A stretch of DNA of 8,490 nt from an uncultured Clostridia bacterium (GTDB lineage Bacteria > Bacillota > Clostridia > Oscillospirales > Acutalibacteraceae): contig CALEIO010000138.1 in NCBI GenBank assembly GCA_937875885.1, positions 1-8,490 on the forward strand, read 5' to 3'. The notes under the pieces were generated by a model. It saw only the letters and a list, made by a program, of their open reading frames with translations. It did not search any database and had not been told where the DNA came from. Position 1 is the stretch's first letter. Each line of letters opens with the position of its first letter. Of this stretch, positions 1 through 6,149 are shown piece after piece. The position numbers and the translations under genes are program-made.

Positions 1-20
1 ATGCGCGAAACGGACACGCC

Positions 21-399
21 CTACACAGCGAATGTGCCGCCCATAGCGATAAGGTCCGGGCGGTTCTTGCTCGTAAGGTCGAACGCCTGGCGCTTTCGCC
101 ATCCTTCCGTCTTTGCATGGTCTCCATTGATGAGAACCTCAGGGACCTTCAGTCCGCGATATTCCGGAGGACGCGTATACTGCGGTGCTTCCAGCAGACC
201 TTCCGCACCGAAACTCTCGCGCGCCGTCGCCTCTGCCCCTCCGCCAAGGACGCCGGGAAGGAGCCGCACGACGGAATCGACAATCGCCGCCGCCGGAATC
301 TCACCTCCGGGAAGCACAAAATCACCAATTGAAATCTCGTCGGTGACAAGGGTCTTCACCCGTTCATCAATCCCCTCATAATGTCCGCACAGAATGATG
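21..399 (-). pseudogene. trmD: 3' part of trmD, tRNA (guanine-37-N1)-methyltransferase
   Basis: TrmD transfers a methyl group from S-adenosylmethionine to G37 of tRNAs with a G at position 36, which protects against frameshifting. It works as a dimer with a trefoil-knot SAM site. Seen here are CGHYEGIDERV, the knot motif SIGDFVLPGGEIPA, DSVVRLLPGVLG, the YTRP motif, and VPEVLINGDHA followed by WR, all in family order up to the C-terminus. Where many TrmD proteins have a DSF motif carrying the catalytic Asp, this one appears to read ESF. The N-terminal half with the FPEMF-type start is missing. GC content and codons (many GCC, CGC, GTC and similar) are unlike the rest of the window. I take it to come from a different genome than the GerA part; I cannot place that lineage. 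Confidence 0.8.
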
Positions 400-1148
400 A
401 TGTTGCCTTTGATAGCGTTGGCAGCGGCTGAATCGGGACGCTCGGTGTACTTTATCTTCGGAAAAGGATTGAACCATTTTTTTGGATAAATTGCTTCTAC
501 AAGGCTTTGCTGATTCATTGCCAGGGAGTCTACCTTGACGTTGTTTATTCGTCTGGTGATGGAATCAAGGAGTTTCTTGTCCACCTTATCCTCCATATAG
601 CACAGCACTACATCGGCTTTTGAGGTACGGCTTACAGAGAAAGGCTTTACCGTAAAGTTTACGTCTCTGATTCTCCGCCTGATAAGGGCAATGTTACTTA
701 TGATTGTTTCAACAAAGCCGTCCTTGCTGCCTCGCATTACCTTGTCGTTGTCAGGCTCTGAAGTCTGACGCTGGGGATAAGTGCGGGTATCCATCATAAT
801 TGCACAGTCAAAACCGTCAACAAACAAAGCAGAAATACCGCTTAAGATATTCTGAATGATAGTGTGAGGATTCCTTTCTGTGTTCACCTCAAGATAGGGT
901 ACGCAGTTTTGTGTGAATGTTTCTGCATCTGCAAGAAGATTCTGGTCATTGAGGGAGTAGAAGTTTGTCAGTATCTTGCCTACGACTCCGTCTTTGACAA
1001 GCCCGTCTATGGCATAGATGCGGGCAATCCTGCCGCAGATTACAATATCTCTGCGCAGTATGTCAAAGCTTTCGTCTGCTCTCAATAGCTTGTCAAAGAG
1101 TGTAGTGTTGCTTTTTATGTCTTTGCTTATAGTGTTTTGGTTATTCAT
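21..1148 (-). CDS. Composite ORF: GerA-type germination protein N-terminus joined to TrmD C-terminus
   Basis: A single 375-residue frame holds parts of two unrelated proteins. Residues 1 to about 250 match the cytoplasmic N-terminal domain of GerA/SpoVAF spore germination proteins. Residues about 250-375 match the C-terminal half of tRNA (guanine-37-N1)-methyltransferase. Neither part is complete: the GerA part has lost its membrane half (whole proteins are near 500 residues) and the TrmD part lacks its first roughly 110 residues. The start ATG (1146-1148, read on the minus strand) follows an SD-like CAGGGTGA. The frame ends with TAG at 21-23. Base composition changes sharply near 385-405: the TrmD side is GC-rich, the GerA side is not. 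I read this as a chimeric join, probably at assembly, rather than a working fusion. The ORF itself is certain; its biological reality is doubtful. Confidence 0.6.
   Translation of the reverse strand: MNNQNTISKDIKSNTTLFDKLLRADESFDILRRDIVICGRIARIYAIDGLVKDGVVGKILTNFYSLNDQNLLADAETFTQNCVPYLEVNTERNPHTIIQNILSGISALFVDGFDCAIMMDTRTYPQRQTSEPDNDKVMRGSKDGFVETIISNIALIRRRIRDVNFTVKPFSVSRTSKADVVLCYMEDKVDKKLLDSITRRINNVKVDSLAMNQQSLVEAIYPKKWFNPFPKIKYTERPDSAAANAIKGNIIILCGHYEGIDERVKTLVTDEISIGDFVLPGGEIPAAAIVDSVVRLLPGVLGGGAEATARESFGAEGLLEAPQYTRPPEYRGLKVPEVLINGDHAKTEGWRKRQAFDLTSKNRPDLIAMGGTFAV
400..1148 (-). pseudogene. 5' part of a GerA-family spore germination protein gene
   Basis: This is the N-terminal cytoplasmic domain of a GerA A-subunit-like protein. 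In spores such proteins sit in the inner membrane and belong to nutrient germinant receptors or related germination complexes. Visible family marks are EPDNDKVMRGSKDGFVE near residues 131-147 (the 'EP..E.vvRG..dGF.E' signature), then NIALIRRRIRD, a VDSLAMNQQSLVEAIYP-like segment, and KIKYTERPDSAAAN near 226-239. That last motif lies just before the first membrane segment in whole proteins. The sequence leaves the family right after GNIIIL, where GerA would continue with a VDNSP-like motif and then membrane helices. It is divergent from the operon that begins at 1295. I could not identify a convincing sporulation promoter in the 1149-1290 gap. Its presence implies an endospore former. Confidence 0.75.
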
Positions 1149-1294
1149 ATTTTCACCCTGAAATATTTTACCCCTGTTTACAGATTTTATGAAAATTATA
1201 GGTTAATGACAAATTGCTGATAATTTCATTATATAGATTTTAGCAACAGGTTAATTTATGAAACTTATGTATTGGAAAGTAGGGTGTGTTTTGA

Positions 1295-1323
1295 TTGACA
1301 ATATATTCTTCAAGTGATACAAT
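1295..1323 (+). promoter_or_regulatory. Sigma-A type promoter for the membrane protein/GT2 operon
   Basis: TTGACA (1295-1300) and TACAAT (1318-1323) are separated by 17 bases, and a TG stands one base before the -10 (extended -10). Transcription should start near 1330, leaving a leader of about 95 bases before the ATG. The rest of the 1149-1405 gap holds no gene that I can see. Confidence 0.75.
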
Positions 1324-1425
1324 TTTATTAATAGTATATTAATTGGTATGATATGTAATTGTTAGTTGTTTTCTGATGAGAACACAATTACATCGTTTGC
1401 TGATTATGTGAAAGGTGGTTGTATG

Positions 1426-3216
1426 ATGAAGAATAAGTTTCAGTTAAGAGAATGTGTGATGGCTTGCATCAAAGCGTTGCAGTTGCTGTCACTTTTTGTT
1501 TGGACAATAATTCTTAAAGATACTAATGCATATTACAGCGTTTATGTGCTTTGTGCTCTGGTTGGTACCTTCTGCTTTTTTGACAATACCAAATCTGACC
1601 GAACACTTTCAAAAAAGAAAAATTTGGTTGTTACAATCGCAGCCGGCATTTTCAGTATGTTGGTGGTTATTGCAAATTATGATGTTTATCTGCCTTTGAA
1701 TTCTACCAATATACTTAATATACCCTTTTCTTTGTTAGGTGGCTTGTTTGTTGGCAAGAATATCCTCAAGTGGGCTTGTGATGTGTTCCCTCTGAAAGCG
1801 GATTGTGAAGTAATTGCCAAGCAGAGAAAACATCCTTTGAGATTCTTTTTTATTACCTTTGGAATTATTGTTGCAGTTGACCTTGTTTATCTGTTGCTTT
1901 ATACATATCCAGGAGTTGTATCTGTAGACAGTATAAATCAGCTGACCCAGGTGTTTACAGATAACTACAGTAACCATCATCCCTTCTGGCATACAATAAA
2001 TCTCAAGATTATTATTGAGATTGGTCTGGCATTATTCGGCAATATAAATGCGGCAGTTGCCTTGTATAGCGTGTGTACAGTTCTGTTTATGGCAGGAGCC
2101 TTTGCTTATGCAATGGTTACTCTGTATGAAGCCGGGGTGCCTAAAAAGGCTCTGATGATAATTTATGCTGTGTTTGCATTTATGCCCTACAATGTGGCAT
2201 ACAGCGTGAATATGTGGAAAGATGTAGGTTTTGCAGGAGTTTCATTGTTCCTTGTTGTTACACTTTACAGAATTTTCAAGAATATCGGGAAATACAGTTT
2301 CATAAATTATGCAATGCTTGTCTGCAGCGGTCTGGCTTTCAGCCTGTGGAGATCCAACGGTAAGTTGGCTTTTCTGGCAGCACTTGTGATTTTTGTTCTT
2401 GTACTCAGAAAGAAGCACGTAAAACTTACAGCGATTATGGCAGTTGTTTTTGTGGTATGCACCTTGCTTCAGGGACCGTTGCTTGCAGCCGTTGATATTA
2501 AGCAGACTCAGTATTGCGAACGACTTTCAATTCCTATGCAGCAGATTGCAAGAGTGATCACAGCAGGCTGTGAACTTACACAGGAAGAGGAAGAGCAGCT
2601 TTCAAAGATTATGGATGTTGAGAAAATTCCGACACTTTACAAAGAATATATTTCCGATCCGGTTAAAGATAATGTTACAAGAGTCGGTGATAAATACATT
2701 CAGGAGAACAAACTTGAATGCCTGAAACTTTGGGTAAAACTGGGACTTAAATATCCTCAGTATTATGCAGCGGCATTTGTGGAGCAGACCAAGGGTTACT
2801 GGAACGGAGGATATGATTACCTTGTGTACAGTACCATTGTTACAGAAAATGAGCTGGGGATAACAGAAGCTAAAGATAGCAGAATTGCTACAATGGCAGC
2901 AAATATGTATTTCTGGGCTTTTGATAAGCAGGAATTTGCGCAGCCCCTCAGCAGTATAGGTCTGCACGTGTGGATTCTGGCAGCAGTGTTTGTGGTAACA
3001 TTCCTGCAAAGAAGAAGAGCAGAGATGCTTATTACACTGCCCATACTATTTATGGTTGCAACCCTTGTGATTGCAACACCCGTATTCTGTGAATTCAGAT
3101 ATTCTTACGGAGTATTCACAACTCTGCCCTTTATTCTTGGGGTAACACTCTTTAATATCCGCAAAAATACAATTCCCGAAACTGAAAAAATTCAGGAGGT
3201 AACCGAGAATGAATAA
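1426..3216 (+). CDS. Polytopic membrane protein, DUF6020-like, probable GT-C type glycosyltransferase
   Basis: A 596-residue integral membrane protein with about ten or more hydrophobic segments, for example near residues 13-30, 36-52, 67-84, 138-159, 196-232, 242-258, 268-281, 294-308, 314-327, 335-355, 513-527 and 536-552. The loop after the helix at 138-159 carries YPGVVSVDSINQ and then NHHPFWHT (183-190). Later come YSVNMWKD (259-266) and LWRSNGKLAF (308-316). This pattern is what I recall for DUF6020 family proteins of Firmicutes, which look like GT-C glycosyltransferases using polyprenyl-phosphate sugars. That role is inferred. A non-membrane stretch (about 357-505) is probably an extracellular domain. 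The start is chosen for the AAAGGTGG at 1411-1418, 7 bases ahead of ATG 1426; ATG 1423 is also possible, while the TTG at 1366 has no good site. It overlaps the next gene by 8 bases, so the two are likely coupled. Confidence 0.7.
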   Translation: MKNKFQLRECVMACIKALQLLSLFVWTIILKDTNAYYSVYVLCALVGTFCFFDNTKSDRTLSKKKNLVVTIAAGIFSMLVVIANYDVYLPLNSTNILNIPFSLLGGLFVGKNILKWACDVFPLKADCEVIAKQRKHPLRFFFITFGIIVAVDLVYLLLYTYPGVVSVDSINQLTQVFTDNYSNHHPFWHTINLKIIIEIGLALFGNINAAVALYSVCTVLFMAGAFAYAMVTLYEAGVPKKALMIIYAVFAFMPYNVAYSVNMWKDVGFAGVSLFLVVTLYRIFKNIGKYSFINYAMLVCSGLAFSLWRSNGKLAFLAALVIFVLVLRKKHVKLTAIMAVVFVVCTLLQGPLLAAVDIKQTQYCERLSIPMQQIARVITAGCELTQEEEEQLSKIMDVEKIPTLYKEYISDPVKDNVTRVGDKYIQENKLECLKLWVKLGLKYPQYYAAAFVEQTKGYWNGGYDYLVYSTIVTENELGITEAKDSRIATMAANMYFWAFDKQEFAQPLSSIGLHVWILAAVFVVTFLQRRRAEMLITLPILFMVATLVIATPVFCEFRYSYGVFTTLPFILGVTLFNIRKNTIPETEKIQEVTENE

Positions 3217-4153
3217 GATAGCAGTATTGCTTCCTTGCTACAATGAGAGCAAAACGATTGAGAAAGTAGTTAAGGATTTTAAGAACGTATTCAGTAATTC
3301 AGAGTATGATGTAACTATTTATGTTTACGATAACAATTCCTCTGACGGCACAGATAAAATTGCTGAAGCTGCAGGTGCTCAGGTAAGATATGAGTACAAG
3401 CAAGGTAAGGGTAATGTTATCAGAAGAATGTTTCAGGAGATTGATGCCGATTGCTACATTATGGCAGACGGTGACGACACCTATCCTGCAGAGAATGCTC
3501 CCGAAATGGCAGAGCTTGTGCTGAAAAAGAGCCGTGATATGGTAGTTGGTGACAGACTCTCTTCTACATATTTCACAGAGAACAAAAGACCTTTCCATAA
3601 TATGGGAAACAGAGTTGTAAGAGCCAGCATCAACAGCCTTTTCAAGAGTGATATCAAGGATATTATGACCGGCTACAGAGCTTTCAGCAAACGCTTTGTA
3701 AAGTCTTTCCCAGTGCTTTCACAGGGCTTTGAAATTGAAACAGAAATGACAATCCACGCTATTCACAAGAATATGCTTCTCGATAATGTCATCATCGAGT
3801 ATAAGGATCGTCCCGAGGGAAGTGTATCAAAGCTTAACACAATCTCTGATGGTATCAAGGTACTTAAAACTGTAGTAAGACTCTGGAAGAACTACAAGCC
3901 TCTTGGATTTTTCTCCTTGATTGCTCTGTTTTTGGTGCTAGCAGACTTTGCTGTTTTCATTCCCGCAGTACTTATTCCTTATATCAATACAGGTTGTGTA
4001 GATAATTTCCCCACACTGATAATCTGTGGATTCGTTGCTATGGCAGCATTGCTGTTCTTCTTTAGTGGTCTGTTGCTTGATGCTATCAGCAGCAAGGAGC
4101 GCCGCGAGTTTGAGTTCAGACTCCAGGTGCTTGAGCAGCTCGATAAAAAATAA
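3209..4153 (+). CDS. Family 2 glycosyltransferase, polyprenyl-phosphate sugar synthase type (DPM1/GtrB-like)
   Basis: A 314-residue enzyme predicted to move a sugar from a nucleotide sugar to a polyprenyl phosphate at the inner face of the membrane. The GT-A fold starts at LLPCYNE (7-13), followed by DNNSSDGT (41-48), a GKGN motif (66-69) and the metal-binding ADGDDTYP (86-93). TGYRAFS (154-160) and FEIETEM (174-180) are typical of the DPM1/GtrB group. Two hydrophobic segments near 234-257 and 266-290 anchor the C-terminus, as in GtrB and related enzymes. AGGAGGT (3194-3200) lies 8 bases before the ATG, inside the upstream gene, and the ATG overlaps that gene's stop. With the GT-C-like partner, the likely pathway is synthesis of a lipid-linked sugar and its use for outward glycosylation of a wall polymer or protein. 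The sugar cannot be told from sequence. Confidence 0.88.
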   Translation: MNKIAVLLPCYNESKTIEKVVKDFKNVFSNSEYDVTIYVYDNNSSDGTDKIAEAAGAQVRYEYKQGKGNVIRRMFQEIDADCYIMADGDDTYPAENAPEMAELVLKKSRDMVVGDRLSSTYFTENKRPFHNMGNRVVRASINSLFKSDIKDIMTGYRAFSKRFVKSFPVLSQGFEIETEMTIHAIHKNMLLDNVIIEYKDRPEGSVSKLNTISDGIKVLKTVVRLWKNYKPLGFFSLIALFLVLADFAVFIPAVLIPYINTGCVDNFPTLIICGFVAMAALLFFFSGLLLDAISSKERREFEFRLQVLEQLDKK

Positions 4154-4165
4154 ATATTTCATAAC

Positions 4166-4206
4166 AAAACACCGCAGTCGTGATTTTCAGGCTGCGGTGT
4201 TTTTGT
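4166..4206 (+). terminator. Intrinsic terminator after the GT2 gene
   Basis: ACACCGCAG (4169-4177) pairs perfectly with CTGCGGTGT (4192-4200) around a 14-base loop. A run of T follows, and A residues precede, which extends the stem. The hairpin begins 15 bases after the stop codon. Because of the flanking A and T runs it could also work on the minus strand. Confidence 0.85.
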
Positions 4207-4431
4207 TTATTGTAGTTCAGGATGAGGGTGTTTATGAGTAGTCTGTGTTTGGTGCGGGTGACGGTGGTTTAGTATAAATGAAAACACCTGTCTCGTTTGT
4301 TGTGGTGTGTGTGGAGTGAAAAGTATAATTCAATATAATATCGTCGTCAATATAGGAGTGCGTCTGCCAGTTAGTAATACTCAATTTAGTCGGATTTTTA
4401 TTTATAGTTGTTGTGTCTGCCAAGTAAATAC
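4207..4431 (+). other. Non-coding left flank of the accessory block
   Basis: These 225 bases carry no credible gene. They contain the 13-bp tRNA-Leu 3'-end repeat (4250-4262). A 12-of-13 match to the tRNA D-arm region lies at 4360-4372, and a second GTCTGCCA copy at 4415-4422. Otherwise the sequence is AT-rich with GT-rich patches and looks like spacer or decayed sequence. Confidence 0.4.
4250..4262. repeat. Direct repeat of the tRNA-Leu 3' end, candidate attL
   Basis: TGGTGCGGGTGAC is identical to 6580-6592, which is the CCA, discriminator, acceptor 3' strand and start of the T-arm of tRNA-Leu. It has the same orientation. The segment between the two copies (about 2.3 kb) holds the toxin/immunity-like genes, which is the geometry of an element integrated at a tRNA 3' end. 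Thirteen bases is short for an attachment site, and no integrase is visible. Confidence 0.45.
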
Positions 4432-4460
4432 TTGACAAATAGCGAAATATCATATAGAAT
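4432..4460 (+). promoter_or_regulatory. Sigma-A type promoter of the DUF4417-nuclease cassette
   Basis: TTGACA (4432-4437) and TAGAAT (4455-4460) are 17 bases apart, a near-consensus pair. The start of transcription would fall near 4467, inside the palindrome that follows, so a repressor bound there would block initiation. The leader to the TTG start is about 40 bases. Confidence 0.75.
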
Positions 4461-4464
4461 AAAA

Positions 4465-4482
4465 TTAGAACAGATGTTCTAA
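4465..4482. promoter_or_regulatory. LexA (SOS box)-like operator
   Basis: TTAGAACAGATGTTCTAA is an inverted repeat with 8-base arms (TTAGAACA and TGTTCTAA) around GA. Its core, GAACAGATGTTC (4468-4479), fits GAAC-N4-GTTC, the core of the LexA/DinR box of Bacillus and relatives (CGAAC-N4-GTTCG). It starts 4 bases after the -10 and covers the expected transcription start. LexA control is inferred; another palindrome-binding repressor, such as a phage-type one, could also use such a site. Confidence 0.6.
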
Positions 4483-4505
4483 TAAAATGTTGAAAGGATG
4501 AGGAT

Positions 4506-5486
4506 TTGACAAGTTTAGAATTTAGAAATGACCCTATGTTTTTGCGAAATCACTTTATGGGTGAAGGCACTTTTGAAATGCCAAAAATCAAAAAGGAAGA
4601 AGTAGACCTTGAAAATGTCGAACTTGTAGGTTATGATAAACTCAGCAGTAGTAGTGATAATCAGATAGTTCATTTTTTTCTTGATGATTATAAATTTGAA
4701 GTGATGTGGAATGACCCATTACCTCGAGTAGAAAAATTAAAATCTCATAAAGCGGTACTAGCTCCAAACTTTAGTGTTTATACTGAAATGCCTATGGCTA
4801 TGAAGATTTATAACACCTTTCGTTCAAGGTGGTGTGGGGCATATCTTCAGTCAAATGGTGTTAAAGTTATTCCGACCCTTGCGTGGGGCGGCCCTGAAAC
4901 TTTTTGGTTTTGCTTTGATGGGATTCCTAAGAATAGTGTTGTAGCAGTTTCCACAGTTGGCGTAAGAACTGAAAAAGACTTATTTATGCAAGGATATAAT
5001 GAAATGCTTAGGCGGATTAAACCATCTAAGATTATTTGCTATGGTAAGTCTTTTGAAGATATGAATGGCGACATAATCGAAATAGATTATGCGAAAACAA
5101 ACAACCTTGATAAAACTGCTGATGCATCTCATAGTTTCATCAAAAAGACAGTAGGTTATGTTTTGCCTTGTAGTGAGAAAGGTATGGGGAGTGCAGGTAT
5201 AGGAACTGCAACCTGGGCAAATCCTGATACACTAAAAGATCATTTTGATCGTCATGCAAAAGCATTTTCAGTAACTGATGAATTATCTTATGAACAGCAA
5301 GCTCATAGATTCTATTTGGATCGTGAAAAATATCAGATTAAAATCGATGAAAATGGTGTTATCAGGGTTTATGATGCCGGAACAAATACTTTTGGAGTTT
5401 ATAACTCCAATGGAAAAACAATTACATTTTTTAAGCCAAGTCACGGTCAAAGGTATTTTGATAGTCAGCCTGGCAAATTACAGTAA
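4506..5486 (+). CDS. DUF4417 protein with C-terminal BECR/CdiA-CT-like nuclease toxin domain
   Basis: A 326-residue soluble protein in two parts. Residues about 15-200 match DUF4417, a domain of unknown function common in phages and mobile elements. Marks are FFLDDYKFEVMWNDP (57-71), LAPNFSVYTEMPMAMKIYN (85-103), GVKVIPTLAWG (118-128), FCFDGIPKNSVVAVST (135-150) and KIICYG (175-180). After a short linker, residues about 228-326 resemble the C-terminal tRNase/RNase toxin domains of contact-dependent and polymorphic toxins. That part carries LKDHFDRHAKAF (243-254), VIRVYDAGTNTFGVYNSNG (285-303) and TFFKP (307-311). His246, His250, Thr307 and Lys310 are candidate active-site residues. There is no signal peptide or membrane segment. 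The start is TTG 4506, 7 bases after AAAGGA; the ATG overlapping that site hits a stop at once. The next gene begins 12 bases on and is a likely immunity gene. Nuclease activity is inferred from motif pattern only. Confidence 0.7.
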   Translation: MTSLEFRNDPMFLRNHFMGEGTFEMPKIKKEEVDLENVELVGYDKLSSSSDNQIVHFFLDDYKFEVMWNDPLPRVEKLKSHKAVLAPNFSVYTEMPMAMKIYNTFRSRWCGAYLQSNGVKVIPTLAWGGPETFWFCFDGIPKNSVVAVSTVGVRTEKDLFMQGYNEMLRRIKPSKIICYGKSFEDMNGDIIEIDYAKTNNLDKTADASHSFIKKTVGYVLPCSEKGMGSAGIGTATWANPDTLKDHFDRHAKAFSVTDELSYEQQAHRFYLDREKYQIKIDENGVIRVYDAGTNTFGVYNSNGKTITFFKPSHGQRYFDSQPGKLQ

Positions 5487-5498
5487 AGGAGAGATTTA

Positions 5499-5753
5499 AT
5501 GAGTTACAACTGTCCTGTATGCGGATTTGAAAAATTAACATTTGAACCATATGATGAAAAAGGACTTGCATCCTATCAAATATGCCCTTGTTGCGGCTTT
5601 GAGTTTGGTTGTGATGATTTCCCCGAAAAAGAAGAGGCCTTCGAAAAGTGGCGTTTAAAGTGGATAGAAGATGGCTGTGTGTGGTTTTCTCGTAATCCTC
5701 CACCACTTGATTGGGATGGTAATGAACAAGTAAAGAAGTTTCAAAATAGGTGA
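5499..5753 (+). CDS. CPCC family cysteine-rich protein, probable immunity protein
   Basis: An 84-residue protein of the Cys_rich_CPCC family. It has a CPVC pair (5-8), PYDEKG (17-22), SYQICPCCGFEFG (25-37), then WRLKWIEDGCVWF and a PPLDW tail. The two cysteine pairs probably bind one zinc ion as a small ribbon. Members of this family are often found just after polymorphic-toxin nuclease genes, where they are thought to act as immunity proteins. Its place 12 bases after the nuclease-domain gene fits that role. A good SD (AAAGGAGAG, 5485-5493) overlaps the upstream stop. The family is clear; the immunity role comes from context. Confidence 0.85.
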   Translation: MSYNCPVCGFEKLTFEPYDEKGLASYQICPCCGFEFGCDDFPEKEEAFEKWRLKWIEDGCVWFSRNPPPLDWDGNEQVKKFQNR

Positions 5754-5757
5754 TTGT

Positions 5758-6137
5758 ATGACTGATATTTCATTGATTGGTCAAATAATTTTCCTGATTT
5801 TGGTCCGCCTATAAATTACGACGACGCTGCACCCGAATTCAAAAGATATGGAGTTTTGGCTATGAGTAGAAAAGGATATATTGAGTTTAGTAAGTATGAT
5901 TCTATTGAAGATTTTAGAAATTCACTTTTGTATGGAAAAGAAATTGTGTTTTCCTATAACAATAAGGAATATGGTGTGTTTTGTGAAGGTAAAAGTTTAT
6001 TTACCTTTAATGAAGCGAACAAGTCTGAAACAGAAATTGAATTTTCTAACATTGATGAACTTTTAGGTATTGGTGTTCAGGGTAAATCTTTATGCGAAAT
6101 AATCACCGAAGTGGAAGTTTTACACAGAAATGTTTAA
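5758..6137 (+). pseudogene. Probable frameshifted small gene of the immunity array
   Basis: ATG 5758 has a strong AGGTGA 4 bases upstream, overlapping the end of the CPCC gene, but its frame stops after 18 codons at 5812-5814. The frame of the following ORF is open from 5766 and reads like coding sequence before its own first ATG (DWSNNFPDFGPPINYDD, then APEFKRYGV). Adding one T near 5766 (GATATTTC to GATTATTTC) would join them into one protein of about 126 residues starting MTDYFIDW. The break may be a true mutation or a base-call error. The alternative is that 5758-5855 is only spacer and the real gene starts at 5862. Confidence 0.5.
5862..6137 (+). CDS. Hypothetical protein, possible immunity-type protein
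   Basis: The intact downstream part of the frame above encodes 91 residues from ATG 5862, starting MSRKGYIEF. A GGAG at 5850-5853 stands 8 bases before this ATG, so it can be translated by itself; a TTG two codons earlier is a weaker choice. The protein is small, acidic and soluble, with alternating hydrophobic residues (EIVFSYNNKEYGVFCEG, then SLFTFNEAN) that suggest a beta-rich fold followed by an acidic helix (EIEFSNIDELLGI). I do not recognise a family. It sits between the CPCC gene and another small acidic gene, all in one direction, which suggests a role as immunity or accessory protein. Confidence 0.55.
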   Translation: MSRKGYIEFSKYDSIEDFRNSLLYGKEIVFSYNNKEYGVFCEGKSLFTFNEANKSETEIEFSNIDELLGIGVQGKSLCEIITEVEVLHRNV

Positions 6138-6149
6138 GTTGGTGTTAGT

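Noticed and set aside
1..381. Open frame of 126 codons on the plus strand
   Set aside because: It is the antisense shadow of the GC-rich trmD segment; the minus-strand frame has clear TrmD motifs and this one has none.
1149..1290. Possible sigma-G promoter for the GerA gene
   Set aside because: Several AT-rich CAT-containing strings are present on the minus strand, but none gives a convincing -35/-10 pair with proper spacing.
1366..1425. Upstream extension of the membrane protein gene to TTG 1366
   Set aside because: No ribosome site before it, while AAAGGTGG is well placed before ATG 1426; the extra 20 residues have no membrane-protein character.
2602..3044. Two antisense open frames inside the membrane protein gene
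   Set aside because: Cys/His/Ile-rich shadow translations without start signals, opposite a continuous gene with clear membrane segments.
4232..4453. Minus-strand open frame of 73 codons
   Set aside because: Thr/Asn-rich low-complexity translation, no ribosome site, and it runs through the promoter of the cassette; no sign of coding.
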